64,000 nt of DNA from Apium graveolens (GCF_009905375.1 NC_133656.1:242364473-242428472); one strand, 5' to 3'; shown: positions 45,431 to 59,038, counted from the stretch's first letter. Numbers and translations are program-made. The notes: generated from the letters alone by a model not told the origin.

Positions 45431-47048
45431 AAGCGGCTTATGTTGATGAACGGTTATACAACTGTGGTATTTATGAATTAACATCATAAGTGGAAGCTTA
45501 ATTTCCATCTCAATATGTGACTTTGGATTGTGTTACATATTTAGCTCCTGGCTACTGCTGTTTTATTGATCTACGACTGTATACCTCTACAATCATCTAG
45601 TACTTCATGATTGTAATTCAGGCTGAGCACAACATTTTCATGCACTCATTTTACATATTAAGTGTAACTTGTGTATTTGGCGATTCCTTATTTAGCGCTA
45701 CGCATAACTCATTGGTAACCTCTATTTTGATCAAGAAAACCGATAAAATGAATATGTTAATGAAGGCTACAGATTCAAAGATTCAGATAAGAGGAAGAAA
45801 CTTATAATTCTTAACCGCTCATGTTATTTTGGTGATTGATTTTCTAATATGCTAGTTTTAACCTGTGTCAGAGGGAGTAAAACACCAGGGAAGGTTTGGA
45901 CCCTCCCTGAAATTGGTCCAAATTGTTTTTTTAAGAAAGCCCAATGTAAAAGTTCCCCAAAAAATACACATTCACAAAAACTCACGCATCAGCACATACA
46001 CATCAATGAAAAATTCAGAAAACAGAGAAATGTGATAAGAGAAGAGAGATGTGACCGAGAGAGATGTGATAATAGTGAACAAAAACGGATAAGTGATAAT
46101 AGTTTGTAACATGATAGGGGACGAATGGTTAAATGTTTAAATAATGTATTGATAATATATATTGAGCGTTATATTTTCCTAAGCGTGAAAACTGAAGATG
46201 TACTTCAAACGTCCGGAGTGTAGACGGGAGCGCTGAAAACATATAATTGTAATAAAATATGTTTTTCATGATATTATTTTGCACTTTTCTACTTTTAGTT
46301 GAGAATTTTTTTAGCTTATATTCGCCTTCTCTCTGATTTCAACAACTCTCATTCTTTACACTTCTTTCGAGCCGCTTATCACTGCTTTAGGTAGCACTAT
46401 GGCCTTCAAAAAAAATACAATTTTGCTTTTGTAAAAATGTAAATTTTAATTATTTTTTGCAAAACGACTTTTTTGGGAAAAAAGGTATGCAATTTTACAA
46501 TTGAAATTAACCAAATCAACTTTATTGAAAATTTAGGAATAATAATCAGTGGTTTAAAATTGCATTTAAGGTTACACCCTTACAAAATCTTGTATCTGTA
46601 ATAGTTTTTGGTTGGGATTTGCCTTTAATATTGGATTTGTTAAATCAAATGTACCCTTGTTAAATGTAATCAAAAATAGTTTTAATTATTTTGCTGAAAC
46701 AAAAGTCTCATTTTCTCGAGTTACAAACCATATTTTATTGCGTATATTTACAGAAAACAGCAAAATCGTAAAAAAACTTTAAAAAGTTAGCACTTTTGCT
46801 CATTTTCCTTTATTTAAATAATTCATAAATAAATAAACTTCATAGAAATTTTAGAAAATTTAAACAACACATCTCACAAGAAAACAAACACCCATATTTC
46901 GCCAAAAACATTTCCTATACTTTTTCATAAAAAATAATAAGAAAATATTTAATCTACATAATACGTTACACCAACATAACAGATATGGGCACACATTGTC
47001 AAACACAATAAATCACAAATTTCCAAAAAATTCTTCTCAAGGTTGTAC
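45431..47048. other. Upstream flank and block alpha, unit II
   Basis: Corresponds to 14,880-16,508. Flank to about 46,390, then block alpha starting GGTAGCACTATGGCCTT. The second CACTATGGCCTT word seen in unit I is absent. Open frames here (for example 45,849-46,109) are not conserved in unit I and I do not call a gene. Confidence 0.6.
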
Positions 47049-47598
47049 TAGGGGTGAGTAAAACTGAACCGAAACCGAGAAACTGAACCGAATCATATAA
47101 TTTCGGTTTTGTTTGGTTTGAGTTTTTCAAAAATTTCGGTTAATTCGTTTTTTCGGTTTGAACCGAAATAATATTGGTTCAGTTCGGTTAATCTAAAAAT
47201 AAATTAGTTTTAACTAAAATAACCGAAATCCAAAATATATATTTTTTTGAATTATTATATATATATATAATGTAATGCAGTAAATATAAACAAAAAACAG
47301 ACTGTATGTATTTTCAATTGGTTAGAATGTATGTATCTTCAGTTTTTTACATATATAATATAATATGTATTCTTTTAACATTTCCAATTATTTTTTGTTT
47401 CCATTTTAAATTATTTTGATAAAATTTTCAAATATTTCGGTTTTTCCGAAACCAAACCGAATTAACCAAAATAATTCAGTTCGGTTTGTGCATAAGTTTG
47501 GTTCGGTTCGGTTCGATTACGAAAAAATTATCACTTCGATTTTCGGTTAATTCGGTTCGGTTCGGTTTCTGACCGAACCGACCGGACGCTGAGCCTTA
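47049..47598. mobile_element. hAT-type MITE 1, unit II
   Basis: 550-bp counterpart of 16,509-17,063, with ends TAGGGGTGAG and TAAGGCTCAG (reverse complement of the right end) and flanks GGTTGTAC / GGTAGCAC. It was therefore present before the 24-kb units were duplicated. Confidence 0.78.
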
Positions 47599-49269
47599 GG
47601 TAGCACTATGGCCTTTAAATATAGGTATTTAATTTTTTTATAAGAAACGTAAATTTTTAAAAAAAATTGCAAAACAATTTTTTTTTTAGAAAAAGACGAG
47701 CTATACAATTTTACAACTGAAAATAACCAAAATTAATTTTAAAAACAAATTGAAAATAATAATAATCATGAGACTACTCTAATAAAAACCAATTTTAGAA
47801 TATAAAATAGAAACTGAATAATATTTTTTTAAATTACTTTGAAATATATCAAATATGGTATGCAAATTGATCGTTGAGTGATGGAGAAAAGTACAGTGAA
47901 TTCGGATTTAAAAAAAAACATACCCTTTAACGGGAAAAATCAATTTAAAACGGAGGCGGAAAATTGAGATTGTCTGTAGGGTGCAAATTAGTTGGGTGTG
48001 ATGTTTTAAAGGGAACCGGACATTAAATTAAATTGATCTAATGATTTAGATTAATTTCTAGTTTGTATTCTAATTTAATTTTTATTTGATCATTTGCCTA
48101 ATAATCCTACTTAGTTTAAAATTATATTTAAGGTTGCACCCAATTTACAAAATCTTGTAATTGTAACTGTATTTGGTTGGAAGTTGCATTTTGGATTTGT
48201 TAAATTAAATGTAATCTTCTTAGAGATTGTTTGGTTCGACTCATATTTCGAACCCATATTTAGTGTTTAGTTGACTATTTTAAAATTAGATATGATTTCT
48301 TATACTCATCTAGAATCAAATTTGATACATGTGAATTTAAGAGAGTACTATGAGGTATAAATTAAATTTCATTATCTCATTTTTATTTATAAAGTTGAAT
48401 ACAATCTTAAAACATATATCTTAAATATCATGTTGTTTAATTTTAAATAAGTTATGCTTATTTTTATTTAATTCAAATTATTAATAATTTTTTTGATTTA
48501 AATATTATAAATGAACATTGAATTTTAAAATTTTAATTTTTAAATCACTTATATGTATTTATTTTTGTTTGTATGTTATATAAAAACTTAAATTCGACAT
48601 ATGCAATATATAAAAGTTTGATTCAATCAATGAATCAAAAATATTTAATTTAAATAGATTTCATTCCATCACCGAAACAAGACATGATATGAGGATTGAT
48701 TTCTGAACCTCATGCCGGCCCAACCTGATTCCTTATTTCAAACCCATATCGGCTTCTAAACCAAACGACCCTTAAATGTAATCAAAAACAGTTTTAATTA
48801 TTTTGCATAAGCAGAAGTCGCACTTGGTTACAAACCATATTTTTATTACGAATATTTATAGAAAGCAGCAAAATTGTAAAAAAGCTTTAAAAAGTTAGCA
48901 TTTTTGATCATTTTCCTTCATTTAATTAATTCATAAATAAATACATTTCATAGAAATTTTAGAAAATTCAAACAACACATCTCACAAAAAAATAAACACC
49001 CATACTTCCAAAATAAATAAATTCCTCTACTTTTTCATTAAAAATAATAAAAAAATATTAAATCTAAAAATAAGTTACACCAACATAACACATATTGACA
49101 CATATTGTCAAACACAATAAATCACAAAGTTCCAAAAAAATTCATCTCTGGAACCCACGAGTTCGCACCAAAAAACAAATTTGTATCTACCACCCTCAAA
49201 ATTAAAAAAAAACTCCAAAAAATAAAATAAATCACAAATTATATTACAACCTCGGACCCCCTTGTCTGA
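47599..49269. other. Block beta with MITE-like insertion 2, unit II
   Basis: Counterpart of 17,064-18,720. The MITE-like insertion is at 48,216-48,773 with AAATGTAAT flanks. The rest is AT-rich and noncoding, leading into the 5' untranslated exon of the PHD gene (about 49,270-49,358, donor GTG|GTAACA). Confidence 0.55.
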
Positions 49270-49489
49270 TAAAAGACAAACTTGCAATTCTCGCCACCTT
49301 CTACAGTTCTACTCCTTCTTCTTCCGACAACGACTACTACATCTTCGCGATTTCCGTGGTAACATTCTTTTTACCCCCAATCTCAGTTTTACTGTCTGGA
49401 AATATTTGTTTTTAACTTCATTTTTTATGTAAGTCATTTCAGTTCTAGTGTTCGTTTTATAGTTCATGTGATTTTACGTAGTTTTTGAA

Positions 49490-50225
49490 TTTTAATTACA
49501 TGATGTTAATTAGGGTTTTGAATTTGTGATTATTTAGATTATTTTACTGTAGTTATACATTTTTAACTCCACGTTGATATGATTTTTTTAATTGTAGCAT
49601 TCGTTTTATAGTTGGTGCAATTTTAAGTGATTTTTTTTTTAATTTTGATTGAATGGTTTGAATTTGTGAGTTTTTGTTGTGTGTTGTTGTTTCAACTCCA
49701 TGTTAATGTAATTCCTGTTGAATTCGTGTAATTTACGTGATTATTGGTTCTTGATTGTTTTTAATAAATGATGTGGATTGAGGTTTTGAATTTGTGATTG
49801 TTTGTAGTGTGTAATTATTTTTAACTCCATGTTAATGTAATTCATATCAATTTAAGCTTTGGTTTCGTATAATTTAGGTAGTTATTGATTTTTAACCATT
49901 TTTAAGTGAATGATGTGGATTAAGGTTTTGAAGTTACGATTGTTTACGGTATGTAATTATTTTAACTCCATAGTTGATGTCATTGATTTCGATTCAAGCC
50001 TTTGTTGCATGTAATTTATGTAATTGTTGATTTTTAAGCATTTTTAAGTGAATGATGTGAATTAAGGTTTTGAATTTGTGATTGTTTACGGTATGTAATT
50101 ATTTTAACTCCACGTTAATGTCATTCTTTTTTATTCAAGCCTTTGTTGCATGTAATTATTTATGTGATTGTTGATTTTTAAGCCATTTTTGGTTAAATGA
50201 TGTAAATTTGGGTTTGAATTTGTGA
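49490..50225 (+). repeat. Imperfect tandem repeats in PHD intron 1, unit II
   Basis: Same minisatellite-like array as in unit I (TTTGAATTTGTGATTG and TTTTAACTCCATG words), five to six units of 110-140 bp, with small length changes between units I and II. Confidence 0.7.
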
Positions 50226-53060
50226 TATAACTGGTTTATGATTACAGATATGGAGCCAACGGAAGATTGGGGAAACAAATCATGGGCGGTGGATTGTGCG
50301 TGTGGAGTGAATTTCGATGACGGAGAGGAAATGGTGAATTGTGATGAGTGTGGAGTGTGGGTGCACACGAGGTGTTCGAGGTACGTAAAGAGCAAAAAAG
50401 TGTTTACGTGTGAGAAATGTAGGAGGAAGAGTAAGAGGGGTGAGAATATTGAGGACGAGGTTGCTGATAGTTTGCTTGGAATGGCGAATAAGAGTGGGGA
50501 GAATGTGGGGTCTAGCAGGACTGACTTGGATAGGGAGGGTTCCGAGGGAGGAGAGGGCGCATGTGCAAGGAGTGGTTGGTGGGGAAAGCGCGGGAACGGG
50601 GATTTTTGGGTCGGCAGTTGTGGAGGGCGAGCGGGTATGTACATAAGAAGTTTGGTTTTCAGTATAAGGAGTTTGATTGGAATGACGGGAATGAGACTGG
50701 TGGTAATGAGGGTGGTGGAAATGAGCTTGGTAGTGAGGGTAGTAATTGGGGAGCGTTGTCTTTGTTGAATAATTATAAAGCGGGGGGTGTTGGTGGTAGT
50801 GTAAGTTTTGGTGCGGGGAAGAGAACAAGAGATGAAGAAAGTAATAAAAAGAAAAGGGAGGAAGGCGAGGACGGCGAGGAAGTTAATGACAATACAACTA
50901 CCACTTCTAAGTTGATGCATAGAAGTAAGACAGTTGACCATTTAGATTATCAACCATCATCGAAGGTCAACCTCACACTACAGGAGGATCAGTCAAGCAC
51001 TCTAAACACTCCTGCAACAATAAGTGATGAAGAGGTCTGAGTCAAGCTGGCGTTTTGTTGTCATGTTTTCTTGAAGTTCCTCTGCTAATGTTTTGCTAAT
51101 TTCTGTTTCATCTTTTGCAGCTTGCATTATTATTGCATCAGGAGCTTAACAGATCTGCAAGAGTCTCGCGGGTGCCACGCATGCGGCATGCTGGTAGTTT
51201 ACCCCAGTTAGCTTCTCCGACTGGTGCAAGCATGCTCATGAAGCAGTCACCATCTAATTCTGTGGGAAAAGACCGTGGTTCGGTAAGTTGCACTGTCACT
51301 TTTAATTTCATTTATACTAGTGATTTCTCAATTACATTAATCGTTGTGCTTAAACAATACAAATATTCATTTCGCCCTTGGTAAGGCCCGTCCTTGTTAA
51401 GTTAGTTGTGTACTGATTTTTTTCCTTTTATATCCTTGTTGATTTAAATATAACGTGATAAGTACTGTTATAGGGTGTTAAGTAACCATCTATAATTAAA
51501 ATCCTAAGGTGTTGGGAGGCGTCCTCAATTGGGTTATATAACTGTAATATCTTGCGCGACATGTCTTAGATATATAACTCTAAAATCACTTTGTTTTTAA
51601 GAATCAAACTTTAAAGCGCATAATGAGTATGCGTTTCCATAAACGTGATAAAAAACAAAGTACTGTTTTAGTTATGTTTCCATAGCTAAAACTAGGTACT
51701 GTTGACACCATAAATGTTTATCTCATCCTTCCAATTGGTTGATATTAATCGCTTACGTGTCATTCTTTATTGATGTTTTTATCAATGTTTATGTCTGGCC
51801 TTTTATGGCAAATTTTGAGAAATACTGCACCCAATATCATAAAAGGAAAAATATGGCCCTTTATGGCACAGAAAAACGAGTCTTAGACATGTCTTCTTTT
51901 AAAACGCAAAGGCGTGCAACGTTTCTTATATTTATAACTCTGAAGTCACTTTTTTTTAAGAAACAAACTTTAATGCGCATCATAAGTATGCGTTTCCAAA
52001 AATATGATACACAGTGGCGTGTTTGGAAGACGTCACATGCAGTAGCGGTTTTACTAAATTGTAATGGATACCTGTACATAGTGTTTTGGAATGGTTCCAC
52101 ACAACTGGTAATGTGTGGAGTCGACTCTGTGATCTTCACTTGAATGCACTACAAATGAACCACTGAACCAGATATATGCTTTGGCAAGATGTGAAACACA
52201 CAATATTATAATGTGTCACATGTGGCATTAAGGGCCTTTCTATCCAGTTTATACTTTTTGGGCAATTTTCCTTAGATATCTATTAAGTTTCATCCTCTAA
52301 TGATGTCATTTCTCATTTTTAATATTACTTGCACGGTTAATTTTCATATCTAATGAAGGTGAAGTGAAGCCTGAGGAGATTATATAAAAATAACCATGTT
52401 AAGGTAATGTCTTACATTGCCGAGGGTATAGCTTTGTACTTCTTTAGCCTAGTGGTATCCATCTTCCCTTGGTAACAAGAGGGCGAGAGATTGACCTTGT
52501 GTAGACAGCATTTATGACAGGCTGACAGTGTGAGTATTAAATTTTCTGTAAATGACCGATAATCGAAAAAAGCTATAGTGGAAAAGGATGAGTAAAAACA
52601 GTTTAAAATTTTCAATTGTTCCTTTTTTCTTTTATAAATGATAATGACTGCTCGACTTAGCTTAATGGTAGTATCTGTTGTTGTTTTTAACAATAAAGGT
52701 TTCCAAAAGAAAAGGAAAAAGTGTAGCAACATAGGGAACTCAAAATTCTCAAGAGCTCCAGGATGAATCTAAGAGTATGAAGAGATCACTACTGCTGCCA
52801 GTTCAGAGGACCAATGACTCGGCTCGCACAGAAAATTCTATTACCATGAGGGTAGTGGACAATGGGTCAGCACCAGCCATACAATCTGCTAACAAGAGTA
52901 ATCCTCCTGCAACTAGCAAGCAGCATGTGTCTTCCAGATGTAAATCGACTCAAACTGCCTCTGATGATGACTCTGGCACTGAAAACCGTGTGACCTACCG
53001 CACCTTACCAGGTTATTGCTTTAAGTTCTAGATTCTTCACATATTTGAGAAAGATATAGC

Positions 53061-53394
53061 TGTTGGTCCCAGATTAAAACCACCAGCAACAAGCTTATTA
53101 CAGATGCAATACTCACACACAACACACTCGTTTAAAACAGAGGAAATGCAGAACTCCACTTCTTATTTATTAAACAAACACAGTACATTTATATTAAAAG
53201 TACTTGGAAATAAACAAAACAACTAACTCCTAAAGACCAGCAACAAACTCCTAAATATAGTCCACTACTTCCACTTATTCTCCTGATCCTAAAAACACTG
53301 AAAACCACTCTTTGACTACTTCCCTAACGGCTACTACTGCTATCTGGTGTAAAGAACATTCAGGCAAAATACAAGTTCAAATTATTTTCCAACA
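53061..53394 (-). repeat. Element C 3' LTR
   Basis: 334 bp, TGTTGGTCCC...TTTCCAACA on the plus strand. Next to it at 53,395-53,404 is the reverse complement of a polypurine tract (GGGAGAG in element sense), confirming orientation. Confidence 0.93.
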
Positions 53395-56300
53395 CACTCT
53401 CCCGTAATTTGAACTCGATTCTGCAGATTCTGGATTCCAAGCAATGCTCGCATTCTCTCGAACTTCATCGTAGACATGGGTTTAGTCAATATATCCGCAC
53501 ATTGCTTTTCAGAACACACATGCTTGATCAAAATCTCTCCTCGTGCAACACATTCGCGTATAAAGTGGTAGCGAATATCAATGTGTTTGCTTCGTCCATG
53601 GAAGACCGGATTTTTCGCCAAATCAATGGCAGACTTGTTATCTATATATATAGTAACTGGACAGTGCTTCATATCACCTATCTGGGTAAGTAAATTTCGC
53701 AGCCACACACCTTGACATGCTGCTGCAGTTGCAGCCATGAATTCTGCTTCACAGGATGATAAAGCCACGCACCTCTGTTTTTGTGATACCCAAGTAATCA
53801 AACTTTCATTTAAATAAAATGCCATTCCCCCTGTACTTTTTCTATCCTCGACATCTCCCCCAAGATCACTATCAGTATAGCCAGACAATATATAGTTTCC
53901 AGTCCCTCTCCTGTAAATTAAACCATAGTTTAGAGTACCTTTTACATACCGCAAAATACGCTTTGCTGCGTTCAAATGCATCGTAGTGGGACGCTCCATA
54001 AACTGGCTAATCATCCCTACCGAATACACTATATCTGGTCGTGTATGGACCAGATACCTCAGACCCCCTACCAGGCTTTTGAACATCGTGGAATTGACTG
54101 TCTTCCCCGTCTCATCTTTAACCAGCTGCACCTTTGGTTCCATTGGATACTTTGACGGATTACAATCTGTCATTCCGGCCTTTTCAAGCAGCTTCTTCGC
54201 GTACGCAGTCTATTTTAGCTCTGTGTAGTCCTTCTTTTGATCAACTTCGATTCCCAAATAATAAGATAACCTTCCCAAATTACTCATTTCAAACTCATCA
54301 CTCATTTGTTTCTTAAATCTTTCAATATTTGCAACGCTTGTGCCAGTAACTAGAAGATCATCAACATACACCCCTATAATTAAGGACTCATTCCCCGTCT
54401 CGTCTTGTGTAAACAGCGTGCTCATATGGGCATTTAACGAAGCCAAGTTTCTCCAGACACTTACTTAACTTCGCATACCACGCACGAGGTGCCTGCCGCA
54501 GTCCGTACAGTGCTTTCACTAAGCGATACACCATGTGCCTTTTGTTTTCTTTCACAAATCCCTCAGGCTGCGTTACATATACAGTTTCCTCCAAATCTCC
54601 ATTTAAAAAGGCGGATTTAACATCTAAATGGTGCACCTGCCACCCGTTTTTTGCAGCAAGTGCCAGCAAAAGTCTCACGGTTTCCAGTCGAGTAACCGGT
54701 GCGAACACCTCCTCAAAATCTATGCCTTGCCTTTGAACATAACCTCTAGCTACGAGTCTTGCTTTGTGTTTGGTAATGTTCCCGTCAGCATTCCTCTTAA
54801 CTTTGTATACCCATTTCAGGTTGATCGGTTTTTGTCCAGGAGGTAACTCTTCCAGTTTCCAGGTGTTATTCTTTTCTATTGCTTCGATTTCATTTTTCAT
54901 GGCCTGCACCCATGATTCATCATGTGCTGCCTGTTCATAGCTCCCGGGTTCATCCACTCCACATAATAACAATTCCTCCTCTAACTCGACTTCTTGAGTC
55001 TCGTTATAAATGTCACTAAGCAGTCTGAAATTCCTTGGATGATCGCTGCTGCTACTCGAATTCCCAGAATTTCCAGTGGCTGAACCCTGATCTTCCAAGT
55101 CTGTTTGTGCAGTAACTGACCTGGTGGGCGTCTCTGCTCTCGTGGTCTCACTAGTGCTCACACTACCTCTTTCTGAGTGACCATAATTTTCACCACCATA
55201 TTCATTAGTGGCATTCTCAGTGAGATCTTCATTTTCTGCACTTGACCAATTCCCCGTCACATTGAAAGAAGCCTGATTAGAAAACTCTTCGTTTTCATCT
55301 TGCATCTTACTCCAGTTCCAACCTTTGCTCTCCTCAAACACGACGTCCATGCTCACTACAATTTTCTTTAACTCTAGGTCGTAGAGTCTGCAAGCTTTTG
55401 TGCCTGGTTCCGTACCCAAATAAATCACTTCTCTACTTCTATCATCCAATTTGGTTGTGTACACATTTGGCACTTTCATGTGTGCCACACAGCCAAACAC
55501 TCGGATGTGACTTACGTCCGGTTTATAGCCTTTCCACACCTCATACGGGGTCTTGTTTGACACAGCCCGTGTTGACAAGTGATTAAGCACGTATACGGAA
55601 TGTCGTGCAGCCTCTCCCCATAAATTAGAAGGCATGTGCATCTCTTTCAAAAAGCTACGAGTCATTGCCACTACCGTCCGGTTTCGACGTTCTACGACTC
55701 CATTTTGTTGTGGTGAATAAGGGGCTGTAAAATGCCTTACAATACCACTTTCTTCACAATAAGCATTGAACTGATTAGAACAAAATTCCCCACCCCTATC
55801 AGTTCTCAATATTTTAATCCTTTCATCTGTATTCTTTTCGATAAACATTTTGAATTTCTTAAATATCCCTAGTGCTTCATCTTTGTTTCTCAACATGTAA
55901 AACCACATAAATCTACTATAATCATCAACCAACAATAAGAAATATTTATTACCCGCCTTTGTTTCAGGTGTGATTGGACCACAAAGATCCGCATGAATCA
56001 GTTCCAGAATTCTTGTAGCTCGATATTCTTCCTGGCTTGGAAACGATCGTCTCGTTTGTTTTGCCATTAAGCATCCTGAACACAGCTCCTTAGGTTGCAC
56101 CAATTTTGGTAAGCCTCGTACCATATCGTTGTCAGACAACATCTTCATGGCCCTATAATTCACATGACCCAAACGCAAGTGCCACAATCTTGAAGATTCC
56201 TCAATCGTGGACAACAAGCAGTTGGAACCACTGGACTCCAGAATGATTTTATAAAGTTGATTACTTGTTCTTTTAACTTTCATGAGCAGCTTATGATTAC

Positions 56301-57377
56301 TGTTACCTTTTCATCTAACTCCTTGAACTTCAACTTTGTCCCCGTCATATGATTACTTGCGCCTTATCCAAATACCACACATCAGACTCAATTTCTTTGA
56401 CTTTGTTTTGATTTAGCCTTGGCACGACTTCTCCTTCATTTAGTAATAGTGTATTTGTCTCACATTCGGTCAACAATAGTGCTGGCTCATCATCTTGACT
56501 CTGCACCAGGTTCACTTCTGATCTTTGCTCTTTCTCCTGTTTGGGCTTACGGCACTCGGCTGCAAAATGGCCGTAGTTCTGGCAGTTAAAACATCGTACT
56601 TTACTCTTGTCACGCACTCCTTGATAGCTACTCGAACCACTGGTTTTTCTGAGTCTTTCTCTTAAGCCACTCTTCCCTAGTGAAAAGTAGTTTTCCTTCA
56701 TTATTTTCTCATTTCATCCACTCATCCTCAGTCAACATTAGTTGCCCACTGTTATTCTCCGGTTGTCCCCGAAGTCGCTCCTCATGAGCTTTGAGTGAGC
56801 CCACGGTCTCCTCTATTGTCATCTCATCCAACTTTCCAAATTATTCTATGGCAGATGTGATATGCATGAACTTTGCCGGAGCTGCTCTCAGAATTTTCTT
56901 CACCACATAGTTTTCTTCCACGGTTTCTCCCAAAGTGCGGATATTTGTTACCAACCCGTTAAGTTTCATACAGAACTCATCAATAGTTTATGTTTCCCTC
57001 ATACTTAGATTCTCGAATTCTGACCTCAGTGTTTGAATTTGAGCCTTCTTCACTCTATCCGCTCCCAGGCTCATTGTTTTAATTGTTTCCCACGCGTCCT
57101 TGGCAGTCTTTTTCTCAGCAACGGCCAACAAAACATCCTCAGGTATTGCTTGGTAAATGGCAGCCAATGCCACCTTGTCCACTTTGTCATCAATTACAGC
57201 TTTCTGGTCTGTGGGCTCGACAGCCTCCCAAATCCCATGACCCAACATATAGACTCTCATCTTAAGTGACCACGCCGTGTAATTTGCTTTACTCAACATC
57301 GGGTAACTCAGCATCACCATTCCGTCTTTGCCCTTCATCCCTTCCATTGTCTGCGGTCTTGGCATGAACTTTGGCAT
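53382..57377 (-). pseudogene. Element C gag-pol (few lesions)
   Basis: Gag starts at 57,377 (MPKFMPRPQTMEG) and has three in-frame stops and a frameshift before the zinc knuckle CFNCQNYGHFAAEC (near 56,590). The protease motif is disrupted by a one-base loss at about 56,370. From 56,283 a 631-codon ORF covers the GAG-pre-integrase finger (WHLRLGHV, CSGCLMAK), the integrase core (HADLCGPI, RTDRGGEF, GVVERRNRT) and RT (KARLVARGYVQRQGIDFEEV, HHLDVKSAFLNG). A shift near 54,420 precedes YVDDLLVTG. A TAG at 54,207-54,209 separates the RT end from RNase H (SGYTDSDLGGD, SSCEAEFMAA, IYIDNKSAIDL), which ends at 53,382. It is recently inserted yet carries about seven disabling changes, so it probably moved using enzymes made elsewhere, or decayed by C-to-T change. 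Confidence 0.92.
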
Positions 57378-57394
57378 CCACTAGATTAATCGGG

Positions 57395-57406
57395 GCTCTG
57401 ATACCA
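57395..57406 (-). other. Element C primer-binding site (tRNA-iMet)
   Basis: Minus strand TGGTATCAGAGC directly inside the 5' LTR, the usual copia site for initiator Met tRNA. Only about 17 bp separate it from the gag start codon, an unusually short leader and a strong contrast with the 1.9-kb leader of element R. Confidence 0.92.
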
Positions 57407-57408
57407 GA

Positions 57409-57741
57409 TGTTGGTCCCAGATTAAAACCACCAGCAACAAGCTTATTACAGATGCAATACTCACACACAACACACTCGTTTAAAACAGAGGAAATGCAGA
57501 ACTCCACTTCTTATTTATTAAACAAACACAGTACATTTATATTAAAAGTACTTGGAAATAAACAAAACAACTAACTCCTAAAGACCAGCAACAAACTCCT
57601 AAATATAGTCCACTACTTCCACTTATTCTCCTGATCCAAAAAACACTGAAACCACTCTTTGACTACTTCCCTAACGGCTACTACTGCTATCTGGTGTAAA
57701 GAACATTCAGGCAAAATACAAGTTCAAATTATTTTCCAACA
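57409..57741 (-). repeat. Element C 5' LTR
   Basis: 333 bp, nearly identical to 53,061-53,394. On the minus strand an AATATAAATG box is found near 57,538-57,547, a possible TATA element. Confidence 0.93.
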
Positions 57742-58789
57742 ATAGCAACGTACAGATTAAGAAAAAGAAGTACTGTAAAAGGAAACCACTAGATAAATAT
57801 AAAAATAGATCCGGTCTATGATATTCTCTTCTTCATTTCCTCATGCATGAATCCTTGTCTATAGGATTGCTCTCAGAGATTGTAACCAAGCCCATGACTT
57901 ATAAGGAGCTTTGCGATGCTGTTTTACCGGTATGTGTGAAATGTCTTTGTTCACGTTAAACATGAAAAAGATACAGTCTCACAACTTTCTGATTCTCTGT
58001 GCAGCACTGGCCTCACTTGAGGAAGAAGAATGGTGATTGTTATGCCTATTCCATCCACTCACAGGAGGTCCTTGACTGTCTGAGGAGCAGAAAATCTTGG
58101 GCCCGCCTTGTTGATCGAGGTCCCAAGGTATGCCATTGTAATCATTAGCAACTATTTCTAGTTCTGCTTTCTAGTTCTGCTTAAATCAGCAGGAACACTG
58201 TTTGATGTTTCACTCTTGTTTAATTATCGATCAATGATTACAAACGAGTCATGGCCCGTATAAGAGATGGAAGAAGTGCTATTTATTAATGTTACTTTGT
58301 TCACTAAAGGTTATAGAATCATACGTTTTTATGTATACTCATTCACCATGCCCCTTGTTTTTAGATGTCTTTTTTATCTCAATTGTTATTAAGTATGTTA
58401 AATTGATTTTTAATTATTGCACTAGTCAAATGTTGGAAGGAAGCCCCGCCGGTCCGATGCTGAGGGTCTTAGTATTGTGGAATCATTCATTGGCCACATA
58501 CCCAAGGGTAAGAGGCAGATGAGGAAGCGGCGCAGAGAGTTAGCGCTGCAAGAAGGAGATCTCAAGAGTGTGGACGGTGATGATGTCAGCAATGGTGAAG
58601 ATAGCTTGAGTTCTAGTTCCAGTAGTGGGGAGATGGGCTTGTCCAGTGGCGATGGTGGAACAGGTTCGAATGGGGGGCCATCTGGAGTTTATGCTTCAGA
58701 GTAGTTTCGTAAGTGTTGTAGTTTTTTTTATGATCTTCATGCCGGAAAACTCCGACGTTGTTCGAGTTTTACCAAGTACAGACTTTTCT

Positions 58790-58885
58790 AGAACTTGGAA
58801 GGTGTTCTGTGTTATACTGTAGTTTTTATGAGAAGTTCAGAACTTGGAAGGTGTTCTCTATCAGACTGTAGTTTTTATCAGGAGT
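58790..58885 (+). repeat. 49-bp repeats in PHD 3' region, unit II (two copies)
   Basis: AGAACTTGGAAGGTGTTCT units begin at 58,790 and 58,839. Unit I has a third copy. Confidence 0.85.
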
Positions 58886-59038
58886 TTAAGAATAGTTTTG
58901 AAAAAATTTACATTTGGATTTATGTCAGCGTTTCGTGGATTACCATGGATATATGTTGCTTCTGTTTTTATCATGTTTTAAGACACCCCTGTGAAGCCAA
59001 AATTTATGGTTTCGCCCTTGGAAACAATACACGGTAGC

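Larger units (their letters stand above)
53061..57741 (-). mobile_element. Element C: young Ty1/copia retrotransposon in PHD intron 4
   Basis: 4,681-bp element, antisense to the PHD gene, with LTRs at 53,061-53,394 and 57,409-57,741 (TGTTGG...CCAACA) and a perfect 5-bp target duplication ATAGC (53,056-53,060 and 57,742-57,746). The empty site is visible in unit I near 33,512. The two LTRs differ by about one substitution and one A, so insertion was recent. Internal order on the minus strand is primer site, gag, protease, integrase, RT, RNase H, polypurine tract. Confidence 0.96.
50250..58704 (+). pseudogene. PHD-finger gene, unit II (best PHD domain, two frameshifts)
   Basis: ATG 50,250 follows the intron 1 acceptor (TTACAG|AT). 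Exons: 50,248-51,034, 51,121-51,282, about 52,735-53,011, 57,865-57,929, 58,005-58,127, 58,426-58,704. The PHD finger keeps all eight zinc ligands: C16, C18, C31, C34, H39, C42, C54, C57, with W37 before the His. Later blocks are GYVHKKFGFQYKEFDW, an acidic Lys/Glu region, HWPHLRKKNGDCYAYS, and FIGHIPKGKRQMRKRRR with a Ser-rich tail ending VYASE. Exon 2 has one extra base near 50,520 and another near 50,616 compared with unit I, giving two frame changes, so a full product is unlikely unless these are sequence errors. Intron 4 holds element C. A histone-tail reader role is known for PHD domains; for this protein it is inference. Confidence 0.82.
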
